From assembly GCA_964528155.1 (NCBI GenBank), contig CAZGRL010000165.1:1-7080 (forward strand): a DNA stretch of 7,080 nucleotides, written 5' to 3'. A model generated the notes under the pieces. The model saw nothing but the letters and a program-made list of their open reading frames with translations. It searched no databases and was not told the origin of the DNA. Below are positions 1 through 4,843 of this stretch, piece by piece. The translations under genes and the position numbers were made by a program. This DNA is from G001797105 sp964528155 (GTDB lineage: Bacteria; Chloroflexota; Anaerolineae; Anaerolineales; E44-bin32). Within the stretch, counting starts at the first letter, position 1. Every line of letters begins with the position of its first letter.

Positions 1-52
1 GAACGTCTCCTTGCCAAGGAGAAGGTCGTGGGTTCGAATCCCATCGCCCGCT
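1..52 (+). tRNA. tRNA-Gly (GCC), 3' part only
   Basis: The window opens inside this tRNA. Positions 1-4 (GAAC) are the 3' side of the D stem. The anticodon arm is TCTCC (6-10), loop TTGCCAA (11-17) and GGAGA (18-22), giving anticodon GCC at 13-15, which reads glycine codons GGC and GGU. The T arm is at 28-44 with loop TTCGAAT. The 3' acceptor strand is CGCCCGC (45-51), followed by discriminator T52, as is common in bacterial tRNA-Gly. CCA is not encoded. The 5' acceptor strand and most of the D arm lie upstream of the window. Confidence 0.95.
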
Positions 53-57
53 CTGCT

Positions 58-147
58 AGCTGTCAGCCTTCAGCCGTCAGCCTTCAGCCAAGCCCTCTCG
101 GGTGAGCTCTCTGGCTGACCGCTGAAAGCTGAAGGCTGATCGCTCCT
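58..147. repeat. Heptad-phased palindromic repeat, array 1 (between the two tRNAs)
   Basis: This array fills nearly all of the spacer between tRNA-Gly and tRNA-Cys. The left half (58-92) reads as consecutive 7-mers of the form AGCTGTC / AGCCTTC / AGCCGTC. The right half (113-147) reads as 7-mers of the opposite orientation, such as GGCTGAC, CGCTGAA and AGCTGAA. The halves are imperfect reverse complements and could pair into a long hairpin around a centre at about 93-112. The 7-bp phase slips by one base across the centre. No ORF with coding character is present. It may act in processing or termination between the tRNAs, but no U-tract is seen. Confidence 0.8.
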
Positions 148-150
148 CCC

Positions 151-222
151 GGCGACGTAGCCAAGTGGTAAGGCAAGGGTCTGCAAAACCCTCATTCGCG
201 GGTTCAAATCCCGCCGTCGCCT
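151..222 (+). tRNA. tRNA-Cys (GCA)
   Basis: This is a complete cloverleaf. The acceptor 5' strand GGCGACG (151-157) pairs with CGTCGCC (215-221), and the discriminator is T222. The D arm is GCC/GGC around 160-174. The anticodon stem is AGGGT (176-180) with ACCCT (188-192) and the loop is CTGCAAA, giving anticodon GCA at 183-185. The T arm is CGGG/TTCAAAT/CCCG-like at about 198-214. CCA is not encoded. It lies about 100 bp downstream of tRNA-Gly on the same strand, so the two could be one transcript, although the intervening repeat palindrome argues that the transcript would be cut or folded there. A small 5-bp hairpin, GTAAG-AAG-CTTAC (228-240), follows directly. Confidence 0.97.
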
Positions 223-233
223 CCTCGGTAAGA

Positions 234-303
234 AGCTTACAGCGGTCAGCTTTCAGCCATCAGCTCGAACGTCGTCGCTGGTCGCTGAGGGCTGACCGCC
301 ACT
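234..303. repeat. Heptad-phased palindromic repeat, array 2
   Basis: Ten consecutive 7-mers stay in a single phase over 70 bp, starting at AGCTTAC (234-240). The left units carry the CAGC orientation (AGCGGTC at 241, AGCTTTC at 248, AGCCATC at 255). The right units carry the GCTGA orientation (CGCTGGT at 276, CGCTGAG at 283, GGCTGAC at 290). The outer arms GCGGTCAGC (242-250) and GCTGACCGC (291-299) are perfect 9-bp reverse complements, so a cruciform or hairpin is possible. The array lies 12 bp past the end of tRNA-Cys and could define its 3' boundary. Confidence 0.8.
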
Positions 304-348
304 GTTCTCACGGGGACCCAGCCTTCGAATCCCCAGAGAGAATCGAAA

Positions 349-474
349 AGCGATCCGCTGTTGGCTCATAGCTGATAGCTGTCGGCTTTTCGCTGTCGGC
401 GTTCAGCGAGTTCAGATGCGCTGAGGGCTGACAGCTGCCGGCTTTTGGGTGTTAGCTGCGAGCTGTTGCTTGTC
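349..474. repeat. Heptad-phased palindromic repeat, array 3 (longest)
   Basis: Eighteen successive 7-mers hold one phase over 126 bp, from AGCGATC (349) to GCTTGTC (468). Examples are AGCTGAT (370), AGCTGTC (377), CGCTGTC (391), CGCTGAG (419), GGCTGAC (426) and AGCTGCC (433). Orientation changes around a core at 411-425 (TTCAGATGCGCTGAG) that recurs in array 4. The array lies between the convergent tRNA-Cys and glycosyltransferase genes, starting 38 bp past the glycosyltransferase stop, so a bidirectional terminator or mRNA 3'-end hairpin is plausible. No gene is seen in the whole 223-512 stretch. Confidence 0.8.
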
Positions 475-512
475 CCGAAGTACGATCTGTGCCTTTCCTT
501 ATAGGTTATGCC

Positions 513-1778
513 TCAAATGCCGAGGCATTCGGTCATCAGAGCTTGAAGGCTGTTTGCCAGGACGTGGATGGAGTAGTAGCGGCGTCCAAGCTCGTAGTTG
601 TGCTCGACCATTTCGGCCGTCGAAGCCGGATCCGTCAATGCTCGTTGTGCATCGCGCACAGTCTCGCTCTCTATGAAGTCCGAGAAAGTGATGACCTTGA
701 AGCCCTTCGGCTGAATATCTGTCCGGAAGATCTCATAGGTGCTCATGGCGATGGGGCGCCTGTAGTAGATCGTCTCGAGGAAGGCGTTCCCAAACCCTTC
801 CACTGTGGAGGGGTAAGTGACTAGATCCGCTTGCTGGTAGACATCGCCCAGGGAGAAGACCATCTCCCCGTCCGCGGTCTCTCCCCGGTGGTGGCTTATT
901 CTGTCCGCGCCCAGGATCATCCGGACGCCCAGGGCCTCCGCGTAGTCTTTCAAGTATTCCGCATACCCTTCCCCTTCGTCGCCTGAGGCATGAGATATCA
1001 CCAGGCAGCAATCCTCACCCAACCGCCAGGCAAGTTCGATGGCGTGCTCGATCCTCTTGCGAGGGACGATTCGCGTGGGCTGCAGGAGAAAGTGCGCATC
1101 CGGGCTGATCCCGAGCGCCGGACGAACCTGAGTCACGTACTCATCCGGGGCTGATGGCGGCCTGTCGAAATCCATGACATTCGGTATCAGGGTCGAAGTG
1201 GCACCAGTGCGAAGCGCCAATTGACGAGCGCCATAGGAGTTGATCACGACATGGCGCACCGAACGAAGGATTGGCGGGAAGGCGCCGAGTTGATAGTCGG
1301 AGGCCGCGGTGACCTTGAACCTGGATCGCTCCCAGGCGAAATCGTGATGGTGAGCCACTGTGGGGATCTGGGTCTCGGCGATCAACTCAGTCAGGGCCAG
1401 ACCCAGCGGGATGTTCATCGGGATCGCCAGAGCGTTTTCAGCGATGAGCAAATCCAGATCGAATCTGCGCACAAACACCCGCAGATGGTTCTTGAGAAGC
1501 GCTTTGAGGGATGCAACGGTGGCAGACGTCTCAGGCGAACGATGGTAGTCGTTGAATAGATCAACATTCACCTTTTCGATTTCCGGGTGCTCAAAGTGGG
1601 CTTCTTCGACGACGTAGCTACGTTCCTCCGGCCATTCCGACTCTCCGGCAAAAAAGAAGCACTCGTATCCCAGCGCATACAGCACGGCGGCCCACTTGCG
1701 GGTCTCAAGGGAGACGCCGTCCGTGCCTGCCAAGCGTGTGGAGACGAACCCGACATGGCGCCGGTCCTTTGTGGTCAT
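513..1778 (-). CDS. GT4-type (group 1) glycosyltransferase
   Basis: This is a soluble GT-B fold retaining glycosyltransferase of 421 residues that would transfer a sugar from a nucleotide-sugar donor. The N-terminal Rossmann half carries a glycine loop, RLAGTDGVSLE (15-25), and a HHHD motif at 143-146. The C-terminal donor half carries PTRIVPRKR (234-242), the usual phosphate-contacting R/K region, and the GT4 EX7E motif in EGFGNAFLE (E327 and E335). No signal peptide or membrane helix is evident. The start at 1778 is preferred over the upstream ATG at 1871 because a perfect AGGAGG precedes it and homology-like sequence begins there. The acceptor is unknown. The 'GTDGVSLE...AHHHDF...YRRP' layout resembles, from memory, enzymes of glucosylglycerate or mannosylglucosylglycerate solute synthesis, but that is only a suggestion. 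It is flanked by repeat arrays on both sides and appears monocistronic. Confidence 0.9.
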   Translation of the reverse strand: MTTKDRRHVGFVSTRLAGTDGVSLETRKWAAVLYALGYECFFFAGESEWPEERSYVVEEAHFEHPEIEKVNVDLFNDYHRSPETSATVASLKALLKNHLRVFVRRFDLDLLIAENALAIPMNIPLGLALTELIAETQIPTVAHHHDFAWERSRFKVTAASDYQLGAFPPILRSVRHVVINSYGARQLALRTGATSTLIPNVMDFDRPPSAPDEYVTQVRPALGISPDAHFLLQPTRIVPRKRIEHAIELAWRLGEDCCLVISHASGDEGEGYAEYLKDYAEALGVRMILGADRISHHRGETADGEMVFSLGDVYQQADLVTYPSTVEGFGNAFLETIYYRRPIAMSTYEIFRTDIQPKGFKVITFSDFIESETVRDAQRALTDPASTAEMVEHNYELGRRYYSIHVLANSLQALMTECLGI

Positions 1779-1782
1779 GGGG

Positions 1783-1788
1783 CCTCCT
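1783..1788 (-). promoter_or_regulatory. Shine-Dalgarno site of the glycosyltransferase
   Basis: The minus strand reads AGGAGG, then CCCC, then ATG at 1778. The site matches the anti-SD fully with a slightly short 4-nt spacer. It settles the start in favour of 1778 over 1871. In the rest of 1779-1916 no convincing promoter was found. Confidence 0.75.
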
Positions 1789-1916
1789 GGGATCTGTGTC
1801 CACGACAGGTGCCGCGACTTCGGCCTATCAAGGAGATCTTTCCCGTGCTCGACCGCCCGCTGAGAATACACCTGTGTGGGGGGAGTGCGCTATCCCAGGG
1901 AGAGCCGACAGGGACC

Positions 1917-1986
1917 AGCGTTCAGCTGTCAACACTCAGTGACTTCAGATGCGCCGAGTGCTAACTGCTGATGGCTGAAAGCTCTA
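1917..1986. repeat. Heptad-phased palindromic repeat, array 4
   Basis: Ten 7-mers in one phase run from AGCGTTC (1917) to AGCTCTA (1980). The left units are AGCTGTC-like and the right units are TGCTGAT, GGCTGAA and similar. The arms TTCAGC (1921-1926) and GCTGAA (1974-1979) pair, with further partial pairing inward. The central TTCAGATGCGCCGAG (1944-1958) matches the core of array 3 at 14 of 15 positions. The array lies about 27 bp past the stop of the flavodoxin-like gene and about 140 bp upstream of the glycosyltransferase start, both on the minus strand, which is a suitable place for a 3'-end hairpin separating the two transcripts. Confidence 0.8.
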
Positions 1987-2013
1987 AGCAGGATGCTTTC
2001 GGCTGTGTCGCGT

Positions 2014-2640
2014 CTATTGTGGTGTTTCGAGGTTGAGCGCGGCAGGAAGCGCGGCCGCCCACGCGCGAATCACTTCCCAGTTGCGTCGGTCCCCGGCCGC
2101 GGCCTGGATGATCACCATCACAAACAGCACGGCCCACCACTTCAGCCGACCATACTCAAGGCGCCCGGCGAATACTCCGATGCTGACAGGCCTGGCCGGG
2201 CGAGTGGCTCTCAGGATGGGCCGGCAGTAGTTGGTCAGCCTTGCATAGCGCTCCCGATAGCTCAGTCGCCCTGGCCTCTGCGACGGCTTGGGGAGCCCCT
2301 CGTCCAGGACGACCGGCACACCGTCCACGCTTGTTTCACCGGTTTGCGTCAGGCTGATCGCAGTGACGAATGCCGCCAGACGAATGCGTCGAAGGGGTTT
2401 GCGGTGCCGTCTGAGGAAACGGAGCGCGGCGCGGTGCCAGCCCAGGATCATCGGCGCGCCGACCACCACGGCGTCATAACCTGCGACGTCTTTCACTTCG
2501 TCGATCTGAAGGACGTCCACATGGACGCCGCTTCGCCCTAATTCCTCTCCGACGGTCTGGGCGACCTCGACAGTCGAGCCAGCCATGGTGGCATAGGCCA
2601 CCAGCACCTTCTTGGCGGCCGGATCAGTTCGCGGCGCCAT
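2014..2640 (-). CDS. Flavodoxin-domain protein, HemG-like
   Basis: This 208-residue protein has a flavodoxin fold that would bind FMN and carry electrons or oxidise a substrate. A first beta strand, KVLVAYAT (11-18), leads into the phosphate-binding loop TMAGSTVEVA (18-27). A third strand, DAVVVGAPMILG (56-67), carries the second FMN-contacting loop. The C-terminal VFAGRLEYGRLKWW (156-169), followed by a hydrophobic stretch (WAVLFVMVIIQAAAG, 169-183) and DRRNW, resembles menaquinone-dependent protoporphyrinogen oxidase HemG and its DUF-like relatives. Residues 95-150 form a basic insert, and the hydrophobic segment could dock on the membrane. Length is slightly above that of HemG. The start overlaps the last 17 bases of the upstream CoA-binding gene with only a weak SD, which suggests translational coupling. 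Haem synthesis genes are not in view, so the substrate is unproven. Confidence 0.85.
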   Translation of the reverse strand: MAPRTDPAAKKVLVAYATMAGSTVEVAQTVGEELGRSGVHVDVLQIDEVKDVAGYDAVVVGAPMILGWHRAALRFLRRHRKPLRRIRLAAFVTAISLTQTGETSVDGVPVVLDEGLPKPSQRPGRLSYRERYARLTNYCRPILRATRPARPVSIGVFAGRLEYGRLKWWAVLFVMVIIQAAAGDRRNWEVIRAWAAALPAALNLETPQ

Positions 2641-3133
2641 TCTGGCTGATCTTCATGAACCCCAACGCTCGCCACAGGACCCGCATCATCCTGTGACCGA
2701 AGTCGGAATTGAGGAATTGGTTCGGACAGCTACCCGGTATCACCGCGATCCCATGCTCGTGGCAGACCTGCACGGCGTTCTGTGAGACGCTGGTCATGCC
2801 GGCCGCCAGGCCAGGCCGCGTACCCATCATGCAGTGCATCCAGACGTGCTTGATGCCAAGATCAACGCACTGCTGGACGATCAGATCGGTCACCTTGGGA
2901 TTCGCCAGAATGAAAACCGCGTCCGGCTTCTCGGGGACCGACTGCAGCTCGGGATAGCACGGAGCGCCCTCGAAGGTCGAGATGCGCGGATTGACTGCGG
3001 TGACACTGTAGCCCGCTTGCTTGAACTGTCGATAGGCCAGATTGCAGCCGGTTTCTCGCTTGTCCGAGACCCCTACGACCGCGATTCTCTTCTGAGCCAG
3101 GAAGTCCTGTACCAGGCCATCGATTGTCGACAT
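2624..3133 (-). CDS. CoA-binding domain protein (YccU-like)
   Basis: This 169-residue single-domain Rossmann protein belongs to the CoA_binding_2 type, related to the N-terminal domain of succinyl-CoA synthetase alpha. The nucleotide loop is RIAVVGVSDKRETGCN (16-31), followed by GYSVTAVNPR (41-50) and EGAPCYPEL (55-63). The strand DAVFILANPK (71-80) leads to DLGIKHVWMHCMMG (91-104). The C-terminal GIAVIPGSCPNQF (128-140) is the family's usual end motif. It continues into DFGHRMMRVLWRALGFMKI (144-162), a tail longer than in E. coli YccU. Biochemical function is not established for most relatives. The start at 3133 is chosen over 3187 because AAGGAG lies 5 nt upstream and the domain begins at once. 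It is the first gene of a two-gene unit with the flavodoxin-like gene. Confidence 0.9.
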   Translation of the reverse strand: MSTIDGLVQDFLAQKRIAVVGVSDKRETGCNLAYRQFKQAGYSVTAVNPRISTFEGAPCYPELQSVPEKPDAVFILANPKVTDLIVQQCVDLGIKHVWMHCMMGTRPGLAAGMTSVSQNAVQVCHEHGIAVIPGSCPNQFLNSDFGHRMMRVLWRALGFMKISQNGAAN

Positions 3134-3138
3134 ATGAG

Positions 3139-3144
3139 CTCCTT
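3139..3144 (-). promoter_or_regulatory. Shine-Dalgarno site of the CoA-binding gene
   Basis: The minus strand reads AAGGAG, then a 5-nt spacer, then ATG at 3133. The upstream in-frame ATG at 3187 has no comparable site. Confidence 0.7.
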
Positions 3145-3203
3145 CCGTTCCGAGGGGGCTGGATCGAGTACCCATACATGAAATCATTTCTCGCCCGATC
3201 TGT

Positions 3204-3226
3204 CAGGTGACGTTCGGCGTGACCTG
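3204..3226. promoter_or_regulatory. Candidate operator dyad in the divergent region
   Basis: CAGGTGAC (3204-3211) and GTGACCTG (3219-3226) are reverse complements at 7 of 8 positions with a 7-bp spacer. GTGAC also occurs as a direct repeat within the site. It sits about 70 bp upstream of the CoA-binding gene start and could bind a dimeric regulator. No regulator gene is in the window, so this is only a symmetry-based call. Confidence 0.35.
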
Positions 3227-3233
3227 TCGATTA

Positions 3234-3248
3234 GGGAGTCACACTCCC
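3234..3248. promoter_or_regulatory. Perfect dyad GGGAGT-N3-ACTCCC
   Basis: This is a perfect 6-bp inverted repeat with a 3-bp centre, 8 bp beyond the dyad at 3204-3226 and about 100 bp upstream of the CoA-binding gene. It may be an operator or a small hairpin in a leader transcript of the minus-strand unit. There is no T-run on either side to support a terminator. Confidence 0.35.
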
Positions 3249-3286
3249 CAGCCTCGCCCACTGGTGTGCCGCCGGAGAGGAGCGAA

Positions 3287-3328
3287 ACCTGATAGCTGAT
3301 AGCTGTCAGCTGTTGGCTGTCAGCCGCC
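3287..3328. repeat. Heptad-phased repeat, array 5 (short)
   Basis: Six in-phase 7-mers lie between the divergent CoA-binding and transporter genes, including AGCTGAT (3294), AGCTGTC (3301), AGCTGTT (3308) and GGCTGTC (3315). The orientation change seen in the other arrays is mostly missing, so this looks like a half-array or a decayed copy. The first two AGCTG units are partly self-complementary. Confidence 0.7.
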
Positions 3329-3356
3329 GGCATGGATCTCTCAAGACTCAATCGTC

Positions 3357-3369
3357 GGTCGCTCCGACC
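3357..3369. promoter_or_regulatory. Perfect dyad GGTCG-N3-CGACC upstream of the transporter
   Basis: A 5-bp perfect inverted repeat is centred about 34 bp upstream of the TATAAT box, over the expected -35 zone and just before it. The spacing suits a regulator site, either activating (there is no good -35 hexamer) or repressing. The evidence is symmetry and position only. Confidence 0.3.
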
Positions 3370-3393
3370 AGGCCGACAACGACACCAATGAGT

Positions 3394-3399
3394 TATAAT
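3394..3399 (+). promoter_or_regulatory. Candidate -10 box (TATAAT) of the transporter
   Basis: This is an exact consensus TATAAT in an otherwise GC-rich region. At the 16-18 bp spacing the -35 position holds GGCCGA-like sequence, a poor match. Transcription would start near 3406. That leaves about 5 nt to the GTG at 3411 or about 68 nt to the CTG at 3474, the latter leader containing a hairpin. Confidence 0.5.
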
Positions 3400-3410
3400 C
3401 GAATGCCTCG

Positions 3411-4721
3411 GTGACAATCAGGGGAAGGTGTCCATGCTTCCTTCCCCTGTTTGCTTGTAGCGAGGAGATAACGCTGGACAAGATCGCCAGAAACCTGGGC
3501 GCCAACCGGGTCATAGTCGCGCTGTCGATCGCTCGCATGGCTGATGCGCTTGGGAACAGCATCATCCTGGTCTCCCTCCCCCTGTTCGTCGTTCAGCTAC
3601 CCTCCCCAATCCTGTCATCGATCCCCAAGACGCTTCTGATCGGGATCCTGATTTCGGTCTATGGAATCGTTTTCTCGGGTCTCCAGCCATTGACGGGTGC
3701 GGTCTCGGACCGAATGAGCCGGCGCAAGCCCTTCATCACCTGGGGGCTGGTCGTCATGGGATTCGGCACGCTGGCGTATGTGATTGCCGGCAGGGCGATC
3801 GACATCGTGTTTATCCGCCTCGTTCAGGGGATCGGGGTCGCACTGACCGTTCCTGCAGCCTTGGCTTTGATGGCGATCTCGAGCGAAAAGGATACCCGCG
3901 GCGGGTCGATGGGGATCTACACGGGCTTTCGCATGGTTGGGTTCGCCCTCGGCCCCCTCCTCGGCGGTTATCTTCAGGTTACCTATGGCTTCAACGCAGT
4001 GTTCATCGCCGGATCGGCTTTCCTGTTCCTGGCCGTCATCCTCGTTCAGGTGCTTGTACGCGAGGAAGCGACCGACGTCACCGAAGCCCGATCCAAGCCT
4101 TTGCGTCTTTTCGATCCGAAGGTATTCACGGTCTCGCTCATCGCCCTGGCCGTGGGGATGTTCCTGATGGCCAGCGCGTTCTCGATGATCACCACGCTCG
4201 AGCCCCAGTTCAATTCTCGCCTCCAGCAGACGGCGCTCGGCTTTGGGATCGCTTTCAGCGCCCTGACCTTCACCCGGCTGATCTTCCAAGTACCCCTGGG
4301 TCGTCTGTCCGACCGGATCGGTCGCAAACCGCCGATCATCCTCGGGCTGATCCTCCTGGCCCCGGCGACCGCCCTGCTCGGGCTGGCCGCCACGACTCTA
4401 CAGCTGGCAGGCCTGACCGCGCTTCAAGGTCTGGCTTCGGCGGCGATCGCCGCCCCCGGGTTCGCCTTGGCCGGCGACCTGTCTCATTCCGGCGGCGAAG
4501 GCCAGCAGATGGGCCTGATGGCGATGGGTTTCGGGTTCGGGATCGCGGTCGGCCCACTGATCGCCGGCGCGGTGGCGATATACTCATTTGAACTCCCCTT
4601 CCTGATCGGCGGCCTGCTGTGTCTCGTCGGCGCGTGGATCGTGTACCGTCTCGTGCCCGAGACCATTTTCCGAGGCAAGCCGGCCACCAGCCCGTCGCGC
4701 AACATCTCCTCCGCCGACTGA
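3411..4721 (+). CDS. Major facilitator superfamily (MFS) transporter
   Basis: This is a 12-helix inner-membrane secondary transporter, probably an efflux or uptake permease with unknown substrate. Residue numbers are for the GTG start at 3411 (436 aa). Helix 1 lies at about 33-60. MFS motif A appears between helices 2 and 3 as GAVSDRMSRRK (96-106), with its second-half counterpart GRLSDRIGRKP (297-307). GFRMVGFALGPLLGGYL (172-188) matches the antiporter motif C region of helix 5, and GFGFGIAVGPLIAG (373-386) is the mirror in helix 11. The central loop is at about 217-236. The short polar C-terminus is cytosolic. Start is uncertain. The GTG has no SD, and residues 1-21 look non-coding and cover a 9-bp hairpin. 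A CTG at 3474 (415 aa, beginning LDKIARNLG) has AGGAG 6 nt upstream and is the better biological candidate. The next ATG (residue 43) would cut helix 1. Confidence 0.9.
   Translation: MTIRGRCPCFLPLFACSEEITLDKIARNLGANRVIVALSIARMADALGNSIILVSLPLFVVQLPSPILSSIPKTLLIGILISVYGIVFSGLQPLTGAVSDRMSRRKPFITWGLVVMGFGTLAYVIAGRAIDIVFIRLVQGIGVALTVPAALALMAISSEKDTRGGSMGIYTGFRMVGFALGPLLGGYLQVTYGFNAVFIAGSAFLFLAVILVQVLVREEATDVTEARSKPLRLFDPKVFTVSLIALAVGMFLMASAFSMITTLEPQFNSRLQQTALGFGIAFSALTFTRLIFQVPLGRLSDRIGRKPPIILGLILLAPATALLGLAATTLQLAGLTALQGLASAAIAAPGFALAGDLSHSGGEGQQMGLMAMGFGFGIAVGPLIAGAVAIYSFELPFLIGGLLCLVGAWIVYRLVPETIFRGKPATSPSRNISSAD
3419..3449 (+). promoter_or_regulatory. Leader hairpin before the transporter
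   Basis: CAGGGGAAG (3419-3427) and CTTCCCCTG (3441-3449) pair perfectly over 9 bp around a 13-nt loop. The stem lies between the TATAAT box and the AGGAG site, ending 13 nt before AGGAG. It could influence ribosome access or act as an attenuator; the following TTTGCTTG is too poor in T for a standard terminator. If GTG 3411 were the true start, the stem would lie inside codons 3-13. Confidence 0.5.
3463..3467 (+). promoter_or_regulatory. Shine-Dalgarno site supporting a CTG start at 3474
   Basis: AGGAG is followed by a 6-nt spacer and CTG at 3474-3476, in frame with the transporter. No ATG, GTG or TTG lies at a usable distance. The only in-frame codons nearby are ATA, ACG and CTG. Confidence 0.45.
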
Positions 4722-4742
4722 TCATTTATCGTCCGTCCCCTC

Positions 4743-4770
4743 CGGTCGGCGACACGATGCATGTCGACCG
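4743..4770 (+). terminator. Weak hairpin after the transporter gene
   Basis: CGGTCG (4743-4748) pairs with CGACCG (4765-4770) over 6 bp with a 16-nt loop. Alternatively CGACA/TGTCG can pair inside with a bulge. It begins 21 bp after the transporter stop. There is no T-run, so intrinsic termination is doubtful; it may only be a 3'-end structure. The 122-bp gap to the ATPase gene holds nothing else recognised and lacks a heptad array. Confidence 0.25.
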
Positions 4771-4843
4771 CAATGCGATGGGCGCGGATTTGTGATCCTG
4801 ATCCTTGTGGCCCAAGAGGCCCTCACCCCAGTGTGAGATCCCG

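Noticed and set aside
165..371. 68-aa open frame on the + strand
   Set aside because: It starts inside tRNA-Cys and runs through repeat arrays 2 and 3.
58..474. CRISPR array
   Set aside because: The repeats are 7-bp units in continuous tandem with no unique spacers of constant length, and no cas gene is present.
349..474. Standard Rho-independent terminator for the convergent genes
   Set aside because: The palindromic structure is suitable in position but lacks a T-run on either strand, so it is kept as a repeat with possible 3'-end function.
1779..1871. N-terminal extension of the glycosyltransferase to ATG 1871
   Set aside because: The extra 31 residues have no domain character, and a full AGGAGG site lies directly before the ATG at 1778.
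1993..2541. 182-aa open frame on the + strand
   Set aside because: It is antisense to the flavodoxin-like gene, shows no recognisable domain, and is rich in His/Pro/Arg as expected of a shadow frame.
3615..4289. 224-aa open frame on the - strand
   Set aside because: It is antisense to the transporter. Its Asp/Glu/Arg/Gly-rich composition is the mirror of membrane-helix codons, and no domain is visible.
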